Program-made: the position numbers and the translations under genes
Source: Blautia sp.
Lineage (GTDB): Bacteria > Bacillota > Clostridia > Lachnospirales > Lachnospiraceae
Assembly: GCA_017420455.1 (NCBI GenBank)
Contig: JAFOJB010000050.1
Coordinates: 1-6,693, forward strand
Length of the DNA: 6,693 nucleotides
Reading direction: 5' to 3'
Part shown: positions 1 to 6,278 of the stretch, piece by piece
Layout: each line of letters begins with the position of its first letter
How positions within the stretch are numbered: position 1 is the stretch's first letter
Notes under the pieces: generated by a model
Told to the model about the DNA's origin: nothing
The model's database searches: none
Seen by the model: only the letters and a program-made list of their open reading frames with translations

Positions 1-1550
1 ATAGAAAGGGCATAATAATACTGGAAGGCTACAAAGGAGGATTCCCCGTTTTTCCCAAGACGCAGGCAGTCATTCCAGTCCGCATGCAGTCCTGCGGGCA
101 TTCCATGAGGTCCCAGATGCTCCGCGGAAAAACGGATAGCCCGTTTCAGGTGCTCATACACCGTACCCTCATCCCGGTTGGCAAAGGGGAGGACTTCCGA
201 AAGAAACGCCGTATTCCCCGTCTCCGCAATATATTTATATACAGTCGGGAAGAGCCACAGCGCATCGTCCGCCCGGTAAGCCGGATGCCCGGTCTCCTTT
301 ACATAGGATGCATCATCCGGTGTATCCTCGTGCCCCGGATTGTGGGTAAATTTCACCAGCGGGAGCCCGGCTCCGTTGTCTACCTGCGCTGTAAGCATAA
401 AGCGGATCTTTTCCGCCGCCATCTCCGGCTTCATGTGGATGATCCCCTGAATATCCTGCACCGTGTCCCGGTAACCATAGCCGTTGCGGAGCCCGCAGTA
501 GATAAAGGACGCCGCCCGGGACCAGATAAAGGTCATGAAGCAGTTATAGGAATTCCAGGTATTGATCATGGTATCGAAGGAGGGACACGGCGACTGTACA
601 TGAAAATGGGAAAGCCTTTCTTCCCATTCCCCGCGAAGCTCTGAAAGCTCCTTTTCGCATTTTTCCGGCTCTTCATAGGAAGCCAGAACCTCCTTTGCCT
701 GTTCGTATCTCTTCGCTCCCAGGACAAACAGAAGCTCCTTCTTCTCCCCGGGCGCAAGACAGAGGACCGTGGAAAGCGCGCCGCAGCTGTACCCGTTGTA
801 ATTCGGGTGATTCCCCAGGTCTCCGTTCCCGACCCCTTCCGGATCCCTGTAATCGTGATATCTGCCCAGGAACTTTTCCTTATCTCCGCACCAGGAGGAT
901 ACCCTGCTCCCGCAGAGACCGAAGAACCTCTGCTCCAGAGAATCATTGCCCTGGGGACGCTTTTTCTCCAGTACATCCAGGTTTCCATGGATGCTCTGCA
1001 GGACCATATTCTCCTCGAAACGGGTCTGCGTGATAAAACGGGAATACTGCAGGTTTACGGTATCCTGCTCATAATTACTGTTGTTGGTGAATTCCGCATA
1101 GCCGGTGATGGTCAGCTCTCTTTTTCCTTTCCCGGTATTCCGGATTTCCAGCCGCCACACCTCATGCTCCATATCCTTCGGGACATAGCAGGTAAACTCC
1201 GAAGCAATTCCCTGATATTCCGAAGATATGACCGTGTAGCCAAGTCCATGCCGGCACTGGGTATGATAGCTTTCCAGATCCTTTCCTACCGGCTGCCAGG
1301 AGGCGGACCAGAAATCCCTGCTCTCGTTGTCCCGGATATAGATATACCTTCCCGGTTTATCCGAATCGTCAAAAATGTACCGCAGGATCCTCCCGTTGGC
1401 ACCGGATTTCACAAAGCTGTAGCCGCCCGCATTGTTGGAGATCAGCGCTCCGTACGCAGGAGAACCCAGATAATTTGCCCACGGCCTCGGCGTATCCGGC
1501 CTTGTGATCACATATTCCCTGTTTTCCTCATCAAAATAACCATACTGCAT
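1..1550 (-). CDS. GH94 family disaccharide phosphorylase (chitobiose/cellobiose phosphorylase-like), 5' part only
   Basis: This is a cytoplasmic inverting glycoside phosphorylase, which splits a beta-linked disaccharide with phosphate into a sugar-1-phosphate and a free sugar. The ATG at 1550 follows a GGAGGA site, and 516 codons are readable before the left edge cuts the gene; family members are usually about 800 residues. The N-terminal beta-sandwich shows typical GH94 blocks: YFDEENREYVITRPDTP near residue 5, NNAGGYSF near 39 and SWQPVGK near 80. The start of the (alpha/alpha)6 barrel carries YRDTVQD (360-366) and HADWNDCL (489-496). Asp494 in WND aligns with the general acid of characterised members. 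The YRDT block resembles, from memory, Vibrio diacetylchitobiose phosphorylase more than clostridial cellobiose phosphorylase (FRDSNQD). The substrate-selecting C-terminal residues lie outside the window, so specificity is open. It has its own promoter and looks unrelated to the genes upstream. Confidence 0.93.
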   Translation of the reverse strand, partial: MQYGYFDEENREYVITRPDTPRPWANYLGSPAYGALISNNAGGYSFVKSGANGRILRYIFDDSDKPGRYIYIRDNESRDFWSASWQPVGKDLESYHTQCRHGLGYTVISSEYQGIASEFTCYVPKDMEHEVWRLEIRNTGKGKRELTITGYAEFTNNSNYEQDTVNLQYSRFITQTRFEENMVLQSIHGNLDVLEKKRPQGNDSLEQRFFGLCGSRVSSWCGDKEKFLGRYHDYRDPEGVGNGDLGNHPNYNGYSCGALSTVLCLAPGEKKELLFVLGAKRYEQAKEVLASYEEPEKCEKELSELRGEWEERLSHFHVQSPCPSFDTMINTWNSYNCFMTFIWSRAASFIYCGLRNGYGYRDTVQDIQGIIHMKPEMAAEKIRFMLTAQVDNGAGLPLVKFTHNPGHEDTPDDASYVKETGHPAYRADDALWLFPTVYKYIAETGNTAFLSEVLPFANRDEGTVYEHLKRAIRFSAEHLGPHGMPAGLHADWNDCLRLGKNGESSFVAFQYYYALS

Positions 1551-1582
1551 GATCGTTCCTCCACTAAGGATTGCTCCAGAAT

Positions 1583-1605
1583 AACTGTCTCAATCCTGAA
1601 CAGTT
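1583..1605. promoter_or_regulatory. Inverted repeat in the GH94 leader, possible operator
   Basis: AACTGT and ACAGTT form a perfect 6 bp inverted repeat separated by 11 bp. It lies between the GH94 -10 box and its ribosome site. Sugar-utilisation genes often carry a repressor site here, but no regulator gene is visible, and arms this short can occur by chance. Confidence 0.25.
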
Positions 1606-1628
1606 TTATTTCGCTGAAATTCTTTTTC

Positions 1629-1637
1629 ATTATATCA
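1629..1637 (-). promoter_or_regulatory. Extended -10 promoter of the GH94 gene
   Basis: Read on the minus strand, this is TGATATAAT, a perfect extended -10 box. No good -35 hexamer sits 17 bp upstream (TAGAAA), which an extended -10 can tolerate. It predicts a transcript start near 1622 and a leader of about 70 nt before the ATG at 1550. Its presence between the long palindrome and the gene argues that GH94 is transcribed on its own. Confidence 0.6.
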
Positions 1638-1673
1638 TACAGCATGGTTGTTTTCTATGAAAAAAGCAGAAGG

Positions 1674-1939
1674 AACCACGGTGAGGCGGCTCCAAGTCAC
1701 AGCCCGGCGCCTCACCGCGCCTCACCGGCCGGGGACGGATGTGTTTTAAGCGTCTGTCGGCTCTCCTGACTTCAGAAGAATCTTTGTTCGCGTCTGCAGG
1801 GCTGAAGCCCTTTGACTGCGGACAAAGATTCTTCTGAAGTCCGTCAAGACGCCAGACACTTTGAAAACACATTCCGTCCCCGGCCGGTGAGGCGCGGTAA
1901 GGCGCCAGGCTGTGGGCCTGTAAGCCGCCTCCCGTGGTT
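1674..1939. repeat. 266 bp imperfect palindrome (long hairpin; MITE-like or terminator-like)
   Basis: The whole stretch folds back on itself around position 1805. Perfectly paired blocks are 1714-1739 with 1873-1898 (26 bp), 1740-1747 with 1864-1871 (8 bp), 1768-1787 with 1822-1841 (20 bp), and the ends AACCACGG (1674-1681) with CCGTGGTT (1932-1939). The apex at 1798-1811 is itself a hairpin, AGGGC-TGAA-GCCCT. The decamer GCGCCTCACC is repeated in tandem at 1707-1726 and matched, with one mismatch, in the other arm. The element starts 7 bp after the stop of the membrane protease gene and ends about 40 bp before the GH94 -10 box. On the minus strand a T6 run (1660-1665) follows 8 nt after the stem. 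On the plus strand TTTGTTTGTT overlaps its end. It could end transcription of the protease operon, or be a non-autonomous mobile element. I see no target-site duplication and no ORF of its own. Confidence 0.85.
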
Positions 1940-1945
1940 TGTTTG

Positions 1946-3055
1946 TTAAAGGTCATATTCCAGCGAAAAATCAAAGTCCATGGGCTCCAGCTCCTCCCCT
2001 TCCAGATACACCTCCGGATGGAGCGCATTGAAATACGCATGGGACACCCTTTCCCCGTATTCTCTGGCGTCAGACTCGCAAAGCTGTCCATAATATGCGT
2101 TGAAATCCTCGGAGCCGTCGATATAATCGGCGAACTCCTGCGCATAGACCTTCGCCCGATGGAAAAAGGCGGTGTTCTTCAGCTCCTCCGAAACCTCGTT
2201 ATACGCCTCTACCATACAGTATTCCAGACTATGATATGCTTCATGGGCAACAGTATCTACCATATCCCACGACGAAGCCTCCATAAGGTGATCCAGGTCA
2301 ACAACGATCGTATGATTATAATCCGAATAATGCGCCGCGATACCGACGTCAAGATTCGCGGTTCCCAGCGAGAGCTCATGATGCAGCCCGAGCCTGTACT
2401 TTTCAATTTCTGCCACGATTCCCAGGACCTCAAGCCTCTCATCCAGGTCCAGCTCCGCCCAGATATCGTCTTCCAGCCGGCCGATCAGCTCCCGGGCATT
2501 CTCCTTCAGGTTCTCTGCAGAGCTTTCCGTGACAGTATTTCCCGGGGCCGGGATCAGATAAGACATCAGAAAGCTGTTGGCAAAAAGCGGGATCATGATG
2601 ACCAGGAACCCGGCTCCGAAGATGATCCGGGAAAAGGCAAGCGCCCTGCGGATCCTGCCCTTGATGATCCTTTTCCTGGCTCTCCTGCTTTTTCTTTTCC
2701 GGATCTTCCTCGTCAGGATGAACAGGGCCAGGAGCAGCCACACGAGCGAACATACCATGAGAACACTCCGGAAAAACCCCGCCCGGAAATCTTTATACGC
2801 GAGAACTGTATAGAGCCCATATCCGCAGGCCAGGTTCCAGACCAGTCCATCCTCATCTTCATCCCAGTAAAGAAAATACCCTTTCACAACAGAGCAGACA
2901 AGCAGCACGGCCAATACACCGACAGATCTTGCGTAAGTATATCCCCTCAGGCAGCGGAACACCTGCCCTCTGTAGTACAGAAAGGCAATTGCGGCATAGA
3001 AGAGGTTCAGCCCCATATACTCCAGAATCTCAAAAAGCCCGGTATCTCTGTCCAT
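1946..3055 (-). CDS. Polytopic membrane protein with C-terminal HExxH zinc-metalloprotease domain
   Basis: This 369-residue protein is a putative membrane-bound zinc metallopeptidase of a family I cannot name. The N-terminal half has about five hydrophobic segments (roughly 9-28, 43-63, 70-87, 95-115 and 139-168). A very basic stretch at 116-138 (KIRKRKSRRARKR and following) lies between the last two. The soluble C-terminal half carries AHEAYHSLEY: His271, Glu272 and His275 fit an HExxH site. ESDAREYGE (327-335) resembles the downstream E-x-D-A element that supplies the third zinc ligand in many gluzincins. The basic stretch favours a cytoplasmic position, which would put the protease domain outside. 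However, other loop charges (Arg-rich 30-43, DEDED 65-69) conflict with that topology. The ATG at 3055 is chosen because AGGAGG sits 6 nt before it; a TTG at 3073 would extend the protein by 6 residues but lacks a suitable site. The gene follows the ClpX-like gene by 61 bp, probably in one operon. Peptidase activity and substrate are inferred or unknown. Confidence 0.8.
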   Translation of the reverse strand: MDRDTGLFEILEYMGLNLFYAAIAFLYYRGQVFRCLRGYTYARSVGVLAVLLVCSVVKGYFLYWDEDEDGLVWNLACGYGLYTVLAYKDFRAGFFRSVLMVCSLVWLLLALFILTRKIRKRKSRRARKRIIKGRIRRALAFSRIIFGAGFLVIMIPLFANSFLMSYLIPAPGNTVTESSAENLKENARELIGRLEDDIWAELDLDERLEVLGIVAEIEKYRLGLHHELSLGTANLDVGIAAHYSDYNHTIVVDLDHLMEASSWDMVDTVAHEAYHSLEYCMVEAYNEVSEELKNTAFFHRAKVYAQEFADYIDGSEDFNAYYGQLCESDAREYGERVSHAYFNALHPEVYLEGEELEPMDFDFSLEYDL

Positions 3056-3061
3056 AAAAAG

Positions 3062-3067
3062 CCTCCT
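3062..3067 (-). promoter_or_regulatory. Ribosome binding site fixing the metalloprotease start
   Basis: AGGAGG on the minus strand ends 6 nt before the ATG at 3055. It lies inside the longer reading frame that begins with TTG at 3073, so the ATG is the better start. Confidence 0.75.
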
Positions 3068-3085
3068 CTGCAAAATCGGATGTCA

Positions 3086-3105
3086 GGGGGAGGAACCCCT
3101 CCCCC
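3086..3105 (-). promoter_or_regulatory. GC-rich hairpin between the ATPase and metalloprotease genes
   Basis: GGGGGAGG and CCTCCCCC form a perfect 8 bp stem around a 4 nt loop, in the 61 bp gap between the two operon genes. No T run follows directly (only TTTT about 10 nt later), so it is not a convincing terminator. It could act as an mRNA processing or stability element that sets different levels of the two proteins. Part of the stem resembles an anti-Shine-Dalgarno strand and could pair with the AGGAGG at 3062-3067. That is inference. Confidence 0.5.
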
Positions 3106-3116
3106 GCAGCTGCAGT

Positions 3117-4679
3117 TCAACATCTGATACTTTTCAGTTCAATTTCCTTCTCATGGTTTTTTACGGCTTCGTAGAGCTTGTCCGTAATGATCAGGTCCAC
3201 CTCCGCATTGAGCCCCCTGGCTCCCATATCAGAAATATACGCCTCCTCCACAAGCTCGTCGATGAAGGTATCGCTGACGTGAAGAGCAATTCCGTACAGA
3301 TCGGCTCTTCTTCCGGCTGTTTTCAGCGCGCCGGAATTTGAGGTCGTCACGATCTTGCGGAAATCATCCCTGGTCAGCCTGTTCATCTCCATAATGGTTA
3401 CTCTGGAGGACATTTCTCTGGGAAGGCCATAGTCCAGCAGTTCCCTCCGTGTGATAACGTCTTCGCCGCCGGGCTCATGACAGAGGGCCGGGCTGCCAAA
3501 ACCGATCCTCTCATTTTCTCTTCTGATCTTTTTCTTTTTTGACTCACGGATCTCGCTGAACGCTCCTGCGAGATACCAGATACAGTTCATGCCTCTTGGA
3601 TCCCCTCCGGAGAGCATGCAGTTCAGCTCCGAGAGGACAGGGAAGTTAACATTCATGCCCTCGCTGTTCAGGGAAGGCCTCACCTTCTTGCAGAACTCGT
3701 CGATCAGGACGATCGAGTACGGGGCCAGATCCTCAAGGACTGCCTTTTCCATATCCTTCCCTTTGAATCCGACTTCCGAAATCCCGGTGAAATCAACAAC
3801 CTTGACGGGAAAGATTTTCCCCAGGACCCGGAAGATCTCGCTCTTGCCCTGCCCCGTGTCCCCGATGAGGAGCCTTACCAGCGGCAGGAACTCTTTTCCC
3901 TGATCCCGGAAGATTCTGATGGTCGAAACATCCATCGCCACTCTTCTCAACGTCCTGTCCTGGCCGATGATATACTGGTTCAGATAGGAAAAGATCTCCA
4001 CGGGATTATGGGTATCCACTGCCGCCGGAGCCGCGGGATTCTTTGCGGCAGGCGTTCTTCTTGCCGATGCAGGGGTATTCCCTTTTTCATTCGCTTTCTC
4101 TTTTTCTTCCCCCTTCTCTTTCTCTTCATTTTTGCTGACCAGCAGCTCCTGTGTTCTCTCGTGGAAACAGTCCAGGACATCCTCCGCATCCGGCAGCTGC
4201 GCGATATAGCAGCGAAGGATCTTTTTGTATTCCTCAAATTCTGAATAATCCATAGGGTAGGCCAGTTCTTCAAACAGCCCCCGCTGCACCTTCGGCGCTT
4301 TGGAATTTCTGACTTTTTTGATCAGTTTCATATCCTCCGTAAGACGGGCCCCGGTTTCGCCGGTTCTGATATATTTCTCTGCCGGAGAGGAAAGCTCCGT
4401 ATGCACTGCGTAAAAAATCCCGATCGCCAGAGCACAGATGATATGATACTCATCATTGGTCAGATCCTTTCCCTCAAACACCTTCGCATCCAACGCGCAC
4501 TTATATGCGCGTTCGATATACAGATCCTTGTCTGCCTTTTTCCTGCTGAATTCATACATATCGGTGAGTTTTTCGGGCTCCTCATCTGAAACACCGTCAA
4601 GAAGCTTTGAAAAGGACAGCTCCAGCTCTGCCAGCCTGTCTTCTTCAATGCTCTCTTTCTTTGTTCTGATTTCTTTCAT
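3117..4679 (-). CDS. ClpX-like AAA+ unfoldase with a non-canonical N-terminal domain
   Basis: This is a 520-residue cytoplasmic ATPase of the ClpX/HslU type, expected to form a ring that unfolds protein substrates. The AAA+ core starts near 226 and keeps YIIGQD (236-241), Walker A GDTGQGKS (273-280), a pore-loop equivalent GFKG (304-307; GYVG in ClpX), Walker B IVLIDE (323-328), WYLAGAF (368-374; CGGAF region in ClpX), arginine-finger candidate Arg426, and sensor 2 GARGL (486-490). RIGFGS (391-396) matches the IGF loop with which ClpX docks ClpP. Differences from ClpX (about 420 residues) are clear. There is no Cys4 zinc domain; residues 1-180 are helical and unfamiliar, followed by a Lys/Glu then Ala/Pro linker (184-222). 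The segment holding the substrate-binding RKH loop is missing. The start has AGGAGG 8 nt upstream. The gene leads the operon with the membrane metalloprotease and is divergent from the XRE regulator. It is not the housekeeping clpX; the substrate and the protease partner are unknown. Confidence 0.88.
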   Translation of the reverse strand: MKEIRTKKESIEEDRLAELELSFSKLLDGVSDEEPEKLTDMYEFSRKKADKDLYIERAYKCALDAKVFEGKDLTNDEYHIICALAIGIFYAVHTELSSPAEKYIRTGETGARLTEDMKLIKKVRNSKAPKVQRGLFEELAYPMDYSEFEEYKKILRCYIAQLPDAEDVLDCFHERTQELLVSKNEEKEKGEEKEKANEKGNTPASARRTPAAKNPAAPAAVDTHNPVEIFSYLNQYIIGQDRTLRRVAMDVSTIRIFRDQGKEFLPLVRLLIGDTGQGKSEIFRVLGKIFPVKVVDFTGISEVGFKGKDMEKAVLEDLAPYSIVLIDEFCKKVRPSLNSEGMNVNFPVLSELNCMLSGGDPRGMNCIWYLAGAFSEIRESKKKKIRRENERIGFGSPALCHEPGGEDVITRRELLDYGLPREMSSRVTIMEMNRLTRDDFRKIVTTSNSGALKTAGRRADLYGIALHVSDTFIDELVEEAYISDMGARGLNAEVDLIITDKLYEAVKNHEKEIELKSIRC

Positions 4680-4726
4680 TATACTCGCCTCCTATGTTCT
4701 GCATCCTGTTGTCCGTGTATGTTGTC

Positions 4727-4755
4727 ATTATACCACATCCTCCCCGACATGGAAA
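4727..4755 (-). promoter_or_regulatory. Promoter of the ClpX-like/metalloprotease operon
   Basis: On the minus strand TATAAT (4727-4732) is preceded by TGG, giving an extended -10. TTTCCA (4750-4755) lies 17 bp upstream and matches TTGACA at four of six positions. Transcription would start near 4720, about 40 nt before the ATG at 4679, with AGGAGG at 4688-4693. Confidence 0.6.
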
Positions 4756-4774
4756 TGCTAACTTTTCTAACCGA

Positions 4775-4804
4775 AATTCAGTAATCTGATATTTGTAATT
4801 CAGT
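4775..4804. promoter_or_regulatory. Direct repeat AATTCAGT x2, possible regulator site
   Basis: AATTCAGT occurs at 4775-4782 and again at 4797-4804, a 22 bp period or about two helical turns. A further TTCAGT lies at 4806. The sites sit just upstream of the -35 box of the ATPase operon, where an activator would bind. No protein can be assigned, although the adjacent XRE regulator is the obvious candidate. Confidence 0.3.
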
Positions 4805-4817
4805 TTTCAGTATTCTT

Positions 4818-4829
4818 TATTTCGAAATA
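4818..4829. promoter_or_regulatory. 12 bp perfect palindrome, possible operator
   Basis: TATTTCGAAATA is a perfect 12 bp palindrome about 65 bp upstream of the operon's -35 box. Dimeric XRE-type proteins commonly bind palindromes of this size. In AT-rich DNA a chance occurrence cannot be excluded. Confidence 0.3.
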
Positions 4830-4985
4830 TTATCAGAATCAGTTCCTGTATTCCTGTATTTTTCATGATTTCATTCCAAAACCGCCGTGTCATCATGAAT
4901 TCCCCCATTTCAAGATCAATGTCCCGTTTTTTCAGTTTCTATTAATTCATTTTTAATTTTTTCAGGGTTTTTATGCTTTTTGATA

Positions 4986-5027
4986 TTGACTTTTTTCTGC
5001 TGCGGGGAGTATACTCTCTGATATAAT
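4986..5027 (+). promoter_or_regulatory. Promoter region of the XRE regulator gene, two overlapping options
   Basis: TTGACT (4986-4991) and TATACT (5010-5015) are 18 bp apart and form a near-consensus promoter. A second, extended -10 TGATATAAT ends at 5027, with no good -35 of its own. Either gives a leader of roughly 55 to 70 nt before the ATG at 5088. Confidence 0.6.
5007..5016. promoter_or_regulatory. Palindrome overlapping the regulator's -10, possible autoregulatory operator
   Basis: GAGTATACTC is a perfect 10 bp palindrome that contains the TATACT -10 hexamer. A regulator bound here would block its own promoter, a common arrangement for XRE repressors. Binding is inferred only from position and symmetry. 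Confidence 0.3.
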
Positions 5028-5087
5028 GGACAGTTCCATGATACTCGTACAGCATCTGCCGAATCACAGAAAAGGAGGATACGTCCC

Positions 5088-6185
5088 ATGCAAGAAGAAG
5101 AGCATTCCGGGAAAATCGGCCTTGATACAGAGGAGCTGAAAAAGATCATCTCGGCAAACCTCGAAAAGCTGCTTTCCCGGAACAACATTACCCAGAAAAG
5201 CCTTGCGGAAAGGCTCGAGATCGCCCCGGCCTCCATGACAGACTACTGCAAGGGGCGCAGGATTCCCAACACGGAGTTTTTCATCAGGCTGAAGCAGCAT
5301 TACAATATCTCCATAGATGATTTTCTCACCGGGTACATCGATTCTTCCGCGGCCTCGCCCTCTCCCTCCGGGAGCGGATCTGCCATAAACAGCAGCAGCG
5401 CTGAAACCTGCAGAAAGTACTGCGGTACATATTTTCTCTACTATTTCGATACCAGCAAGTATAAAGGGAGAGATACCCTGGTCCCCAGAGATTCCCTTTT
5501 CTATGGGGTTCTTGATATCTACAGAAATTCCACGGCTCTGGAGCTCTCGAAATACAGCTGCGCGGCCGTTCTCGGGATCGGGGACAGAGACAAGGCAGCT
5601 GCCGTCAAAGAGACTCTCGCCGGCATAAAGGATCCTTTAATGCTCCTTGCGTACATAAACAAAGAGTACCGGTCTACCGCCTATTACGGAGATTTTGATC
5701 TTTCCCGGGAGCACGCCTTCCTTACCATGACCCACGATAGTACGGACAAAGCGCTCCTGATCCTTCACCGTGTGGATTCCAACAAAACAGAATACCTCGG
5801 GGGAATCGGAACCATCAATTCCATCTCCAAGGGCAGGGAAAAAGATCCCGTGATCCAGTTCATAGGCGTATCCAGATATCCTCTTGCCATGTCGGAGGAG
5901 GAGATCCATCACAGTCTCCTTCTGAACTATCCAACCTTCAAGGCAGAAGCCGAAACAGAAGAAATGATCAGGAATTTCAAGGCCCTGTATGTCGAGGAGG
6001 GAGAAGCAAAGGATACTTTTTCCGAATACCAGAAGGCCATCGTGGTACGTTCCACCCTGGAAAGAGCTATCAGAAAAAGTCTTGAGCGGAATATGTTCCG
6101 TTATGGGAAAATAACAGGACGCGACGATGACGAATGGTACCACAGAATCAAGCTTGCCGGCGAAACCAGTCCGGAATCGGAATGA
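5088..6185 (+). CDS. XRE-family HTH transcriptional regulator with large unassigned C-terminal domain
   Basis: This is a 365-residue cytoplasmic DNA-binding protein. Residues 15-82 form a Cro/C1-type helix-turn-helix: TQKSLAERLEI (35-45) is the first HTH helix, the recognition helix follows (APASMTDYCKG, 46-56), and the domain ends with the usual NISIDDFLTG (73-82). A Ser/Ala/Pro-rich linker (86-106) leads to a domain of about 250 residues that I do not recognise. It begins CGTYFLYYFDTSKYKG (112-127) and looks rich in beta strands up to about 265, followed by charged helices (285-340). It has no visible peptidase (S24), sugar-binding or kinase motif, and may sense a ligand or protein partner. 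The start is supported by AAAGGAGGA 8 nt upstream. The gene is divergent from the ClpX-like operon, sharing a 408 bp promoter region, so it probably controls itself, that operon, or both. No terminator is evident before the next gene 93 bp away. Confidence 0.85.
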   Translation: MQEEEHSGKIGLDTEELKKIISANLEKLLSRNNITQKSLAERLEIAPASMTDYCKGRRIPNTEFFIRLKQHYNISIDDFLTGYIDSSAASPSPSGSGSAINSSSAETCRKYCGTYFLYYFDTSKYKGRDTLVPRDSLFYGVLDIYRNSTALELSKYSCAAVLGIGDRDKAAAVKETLAGIKDPLMLLAYINKEYRSTAYYGDFDLSREHAFLTMTHDSTDKALLILHRVDSNKTEYLGGIGTINSISKGREKDPVIQFIGVSRYPLAMSEEEIHHSLLLNYPTFKAEAETEEMIRNFKALYVEEGEAKDTFSEYQKAIVVRSTLERAIRKSLERNMFRYGKITGRDDDEWYHRIKLAGETSPESE

Positions 6186-6268
6186 GCACGCACAGTCCAT
6201 TACTGTTCCCTCCCTCATCGGCCGGGGAATACAGCAGCAGTCCATTTGACAACAAGGCAGCAGAAATG

Positions 6269-6274
6269 AGGTGA
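6269..6274 (+). promoter_or_regulatory. Ribosome binding site of the Rel-like gene, two possible ATGs
   Basis: AGGTGA lies 4 nt before the ATG at 6279 and 7 nt before a second in-frame ATG at 6282. Spacing slightly favours the second; the products differ by one methionine. Confidence 0.6.
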
Positions 6275-6278
6275 TCTT

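Larger units (their letters stand above)
4680..5087. other. AT-rich divergent promoter region between ATPase operon and regulator
   Basis: This 408 bp stretch holds no convincing gene. It carries a minus-strand promoter near 4727 and plus-strand promoter elements near 5015. Between them are several repeats: four copies of TTCAGT (4777, 4799, 4806, 4931), a 12 bp palindrome at 4818-4829, a tandem 8-mer TTCCTGTA (4843-4850 and 4851-4858), and an 8 bp inverted repeat TTCATGAT/ATCATGAA (4862-4869 and 4892-4899). It is visibly richer in A+T than the genes on both sides, and long enough to hold several regulator sites. Confidence 0.7.

Noticed and set aside
807..1769. Long plus-strand open frame opposite the GH94 gene
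   Set aside because: It lies antisense to a clearly conserved GH94 coding sequence and its protein has no recognisable pattern; it is a shadow.
1674..1939. CRISPR array or insertion sequence
   Set aside because: There are no regularly spaced repeats with unique spacers, no transposase reading frame, and no visible target duplication; the structure is one palindrome.
1630..2145. Minus-strand open frame running through the palindrome
   Set aside because: It overlaps the end of the metalloprotease gene in another frame and reads through both hairpin arms; low-quality protein with no start signal.
1934..3127. 397-codon plus-strand open frame opposite the metalloprotease gene
   Set aside because: The minus strand encodes membrane segments and HEAYH with a good ribosome site; the plus-strand protein is proline and arginine-rich without domain features and has no ribosome site.
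6200..6240. Possible terminator after the regulator gene
   Set aside because: Only a short, bulged stem (CTGT...ACAG) can be drawn and no T run follows.
6193..6246. Nine-base direct repeat CAGTCCATT (6193-6201 and 6238-6246) and a TTGACA before the Rel-like gene
   Set aside because: The repeat is short and without context; the TTGACA would place its -10 on the ribosome site, so it is not a usable promoter.
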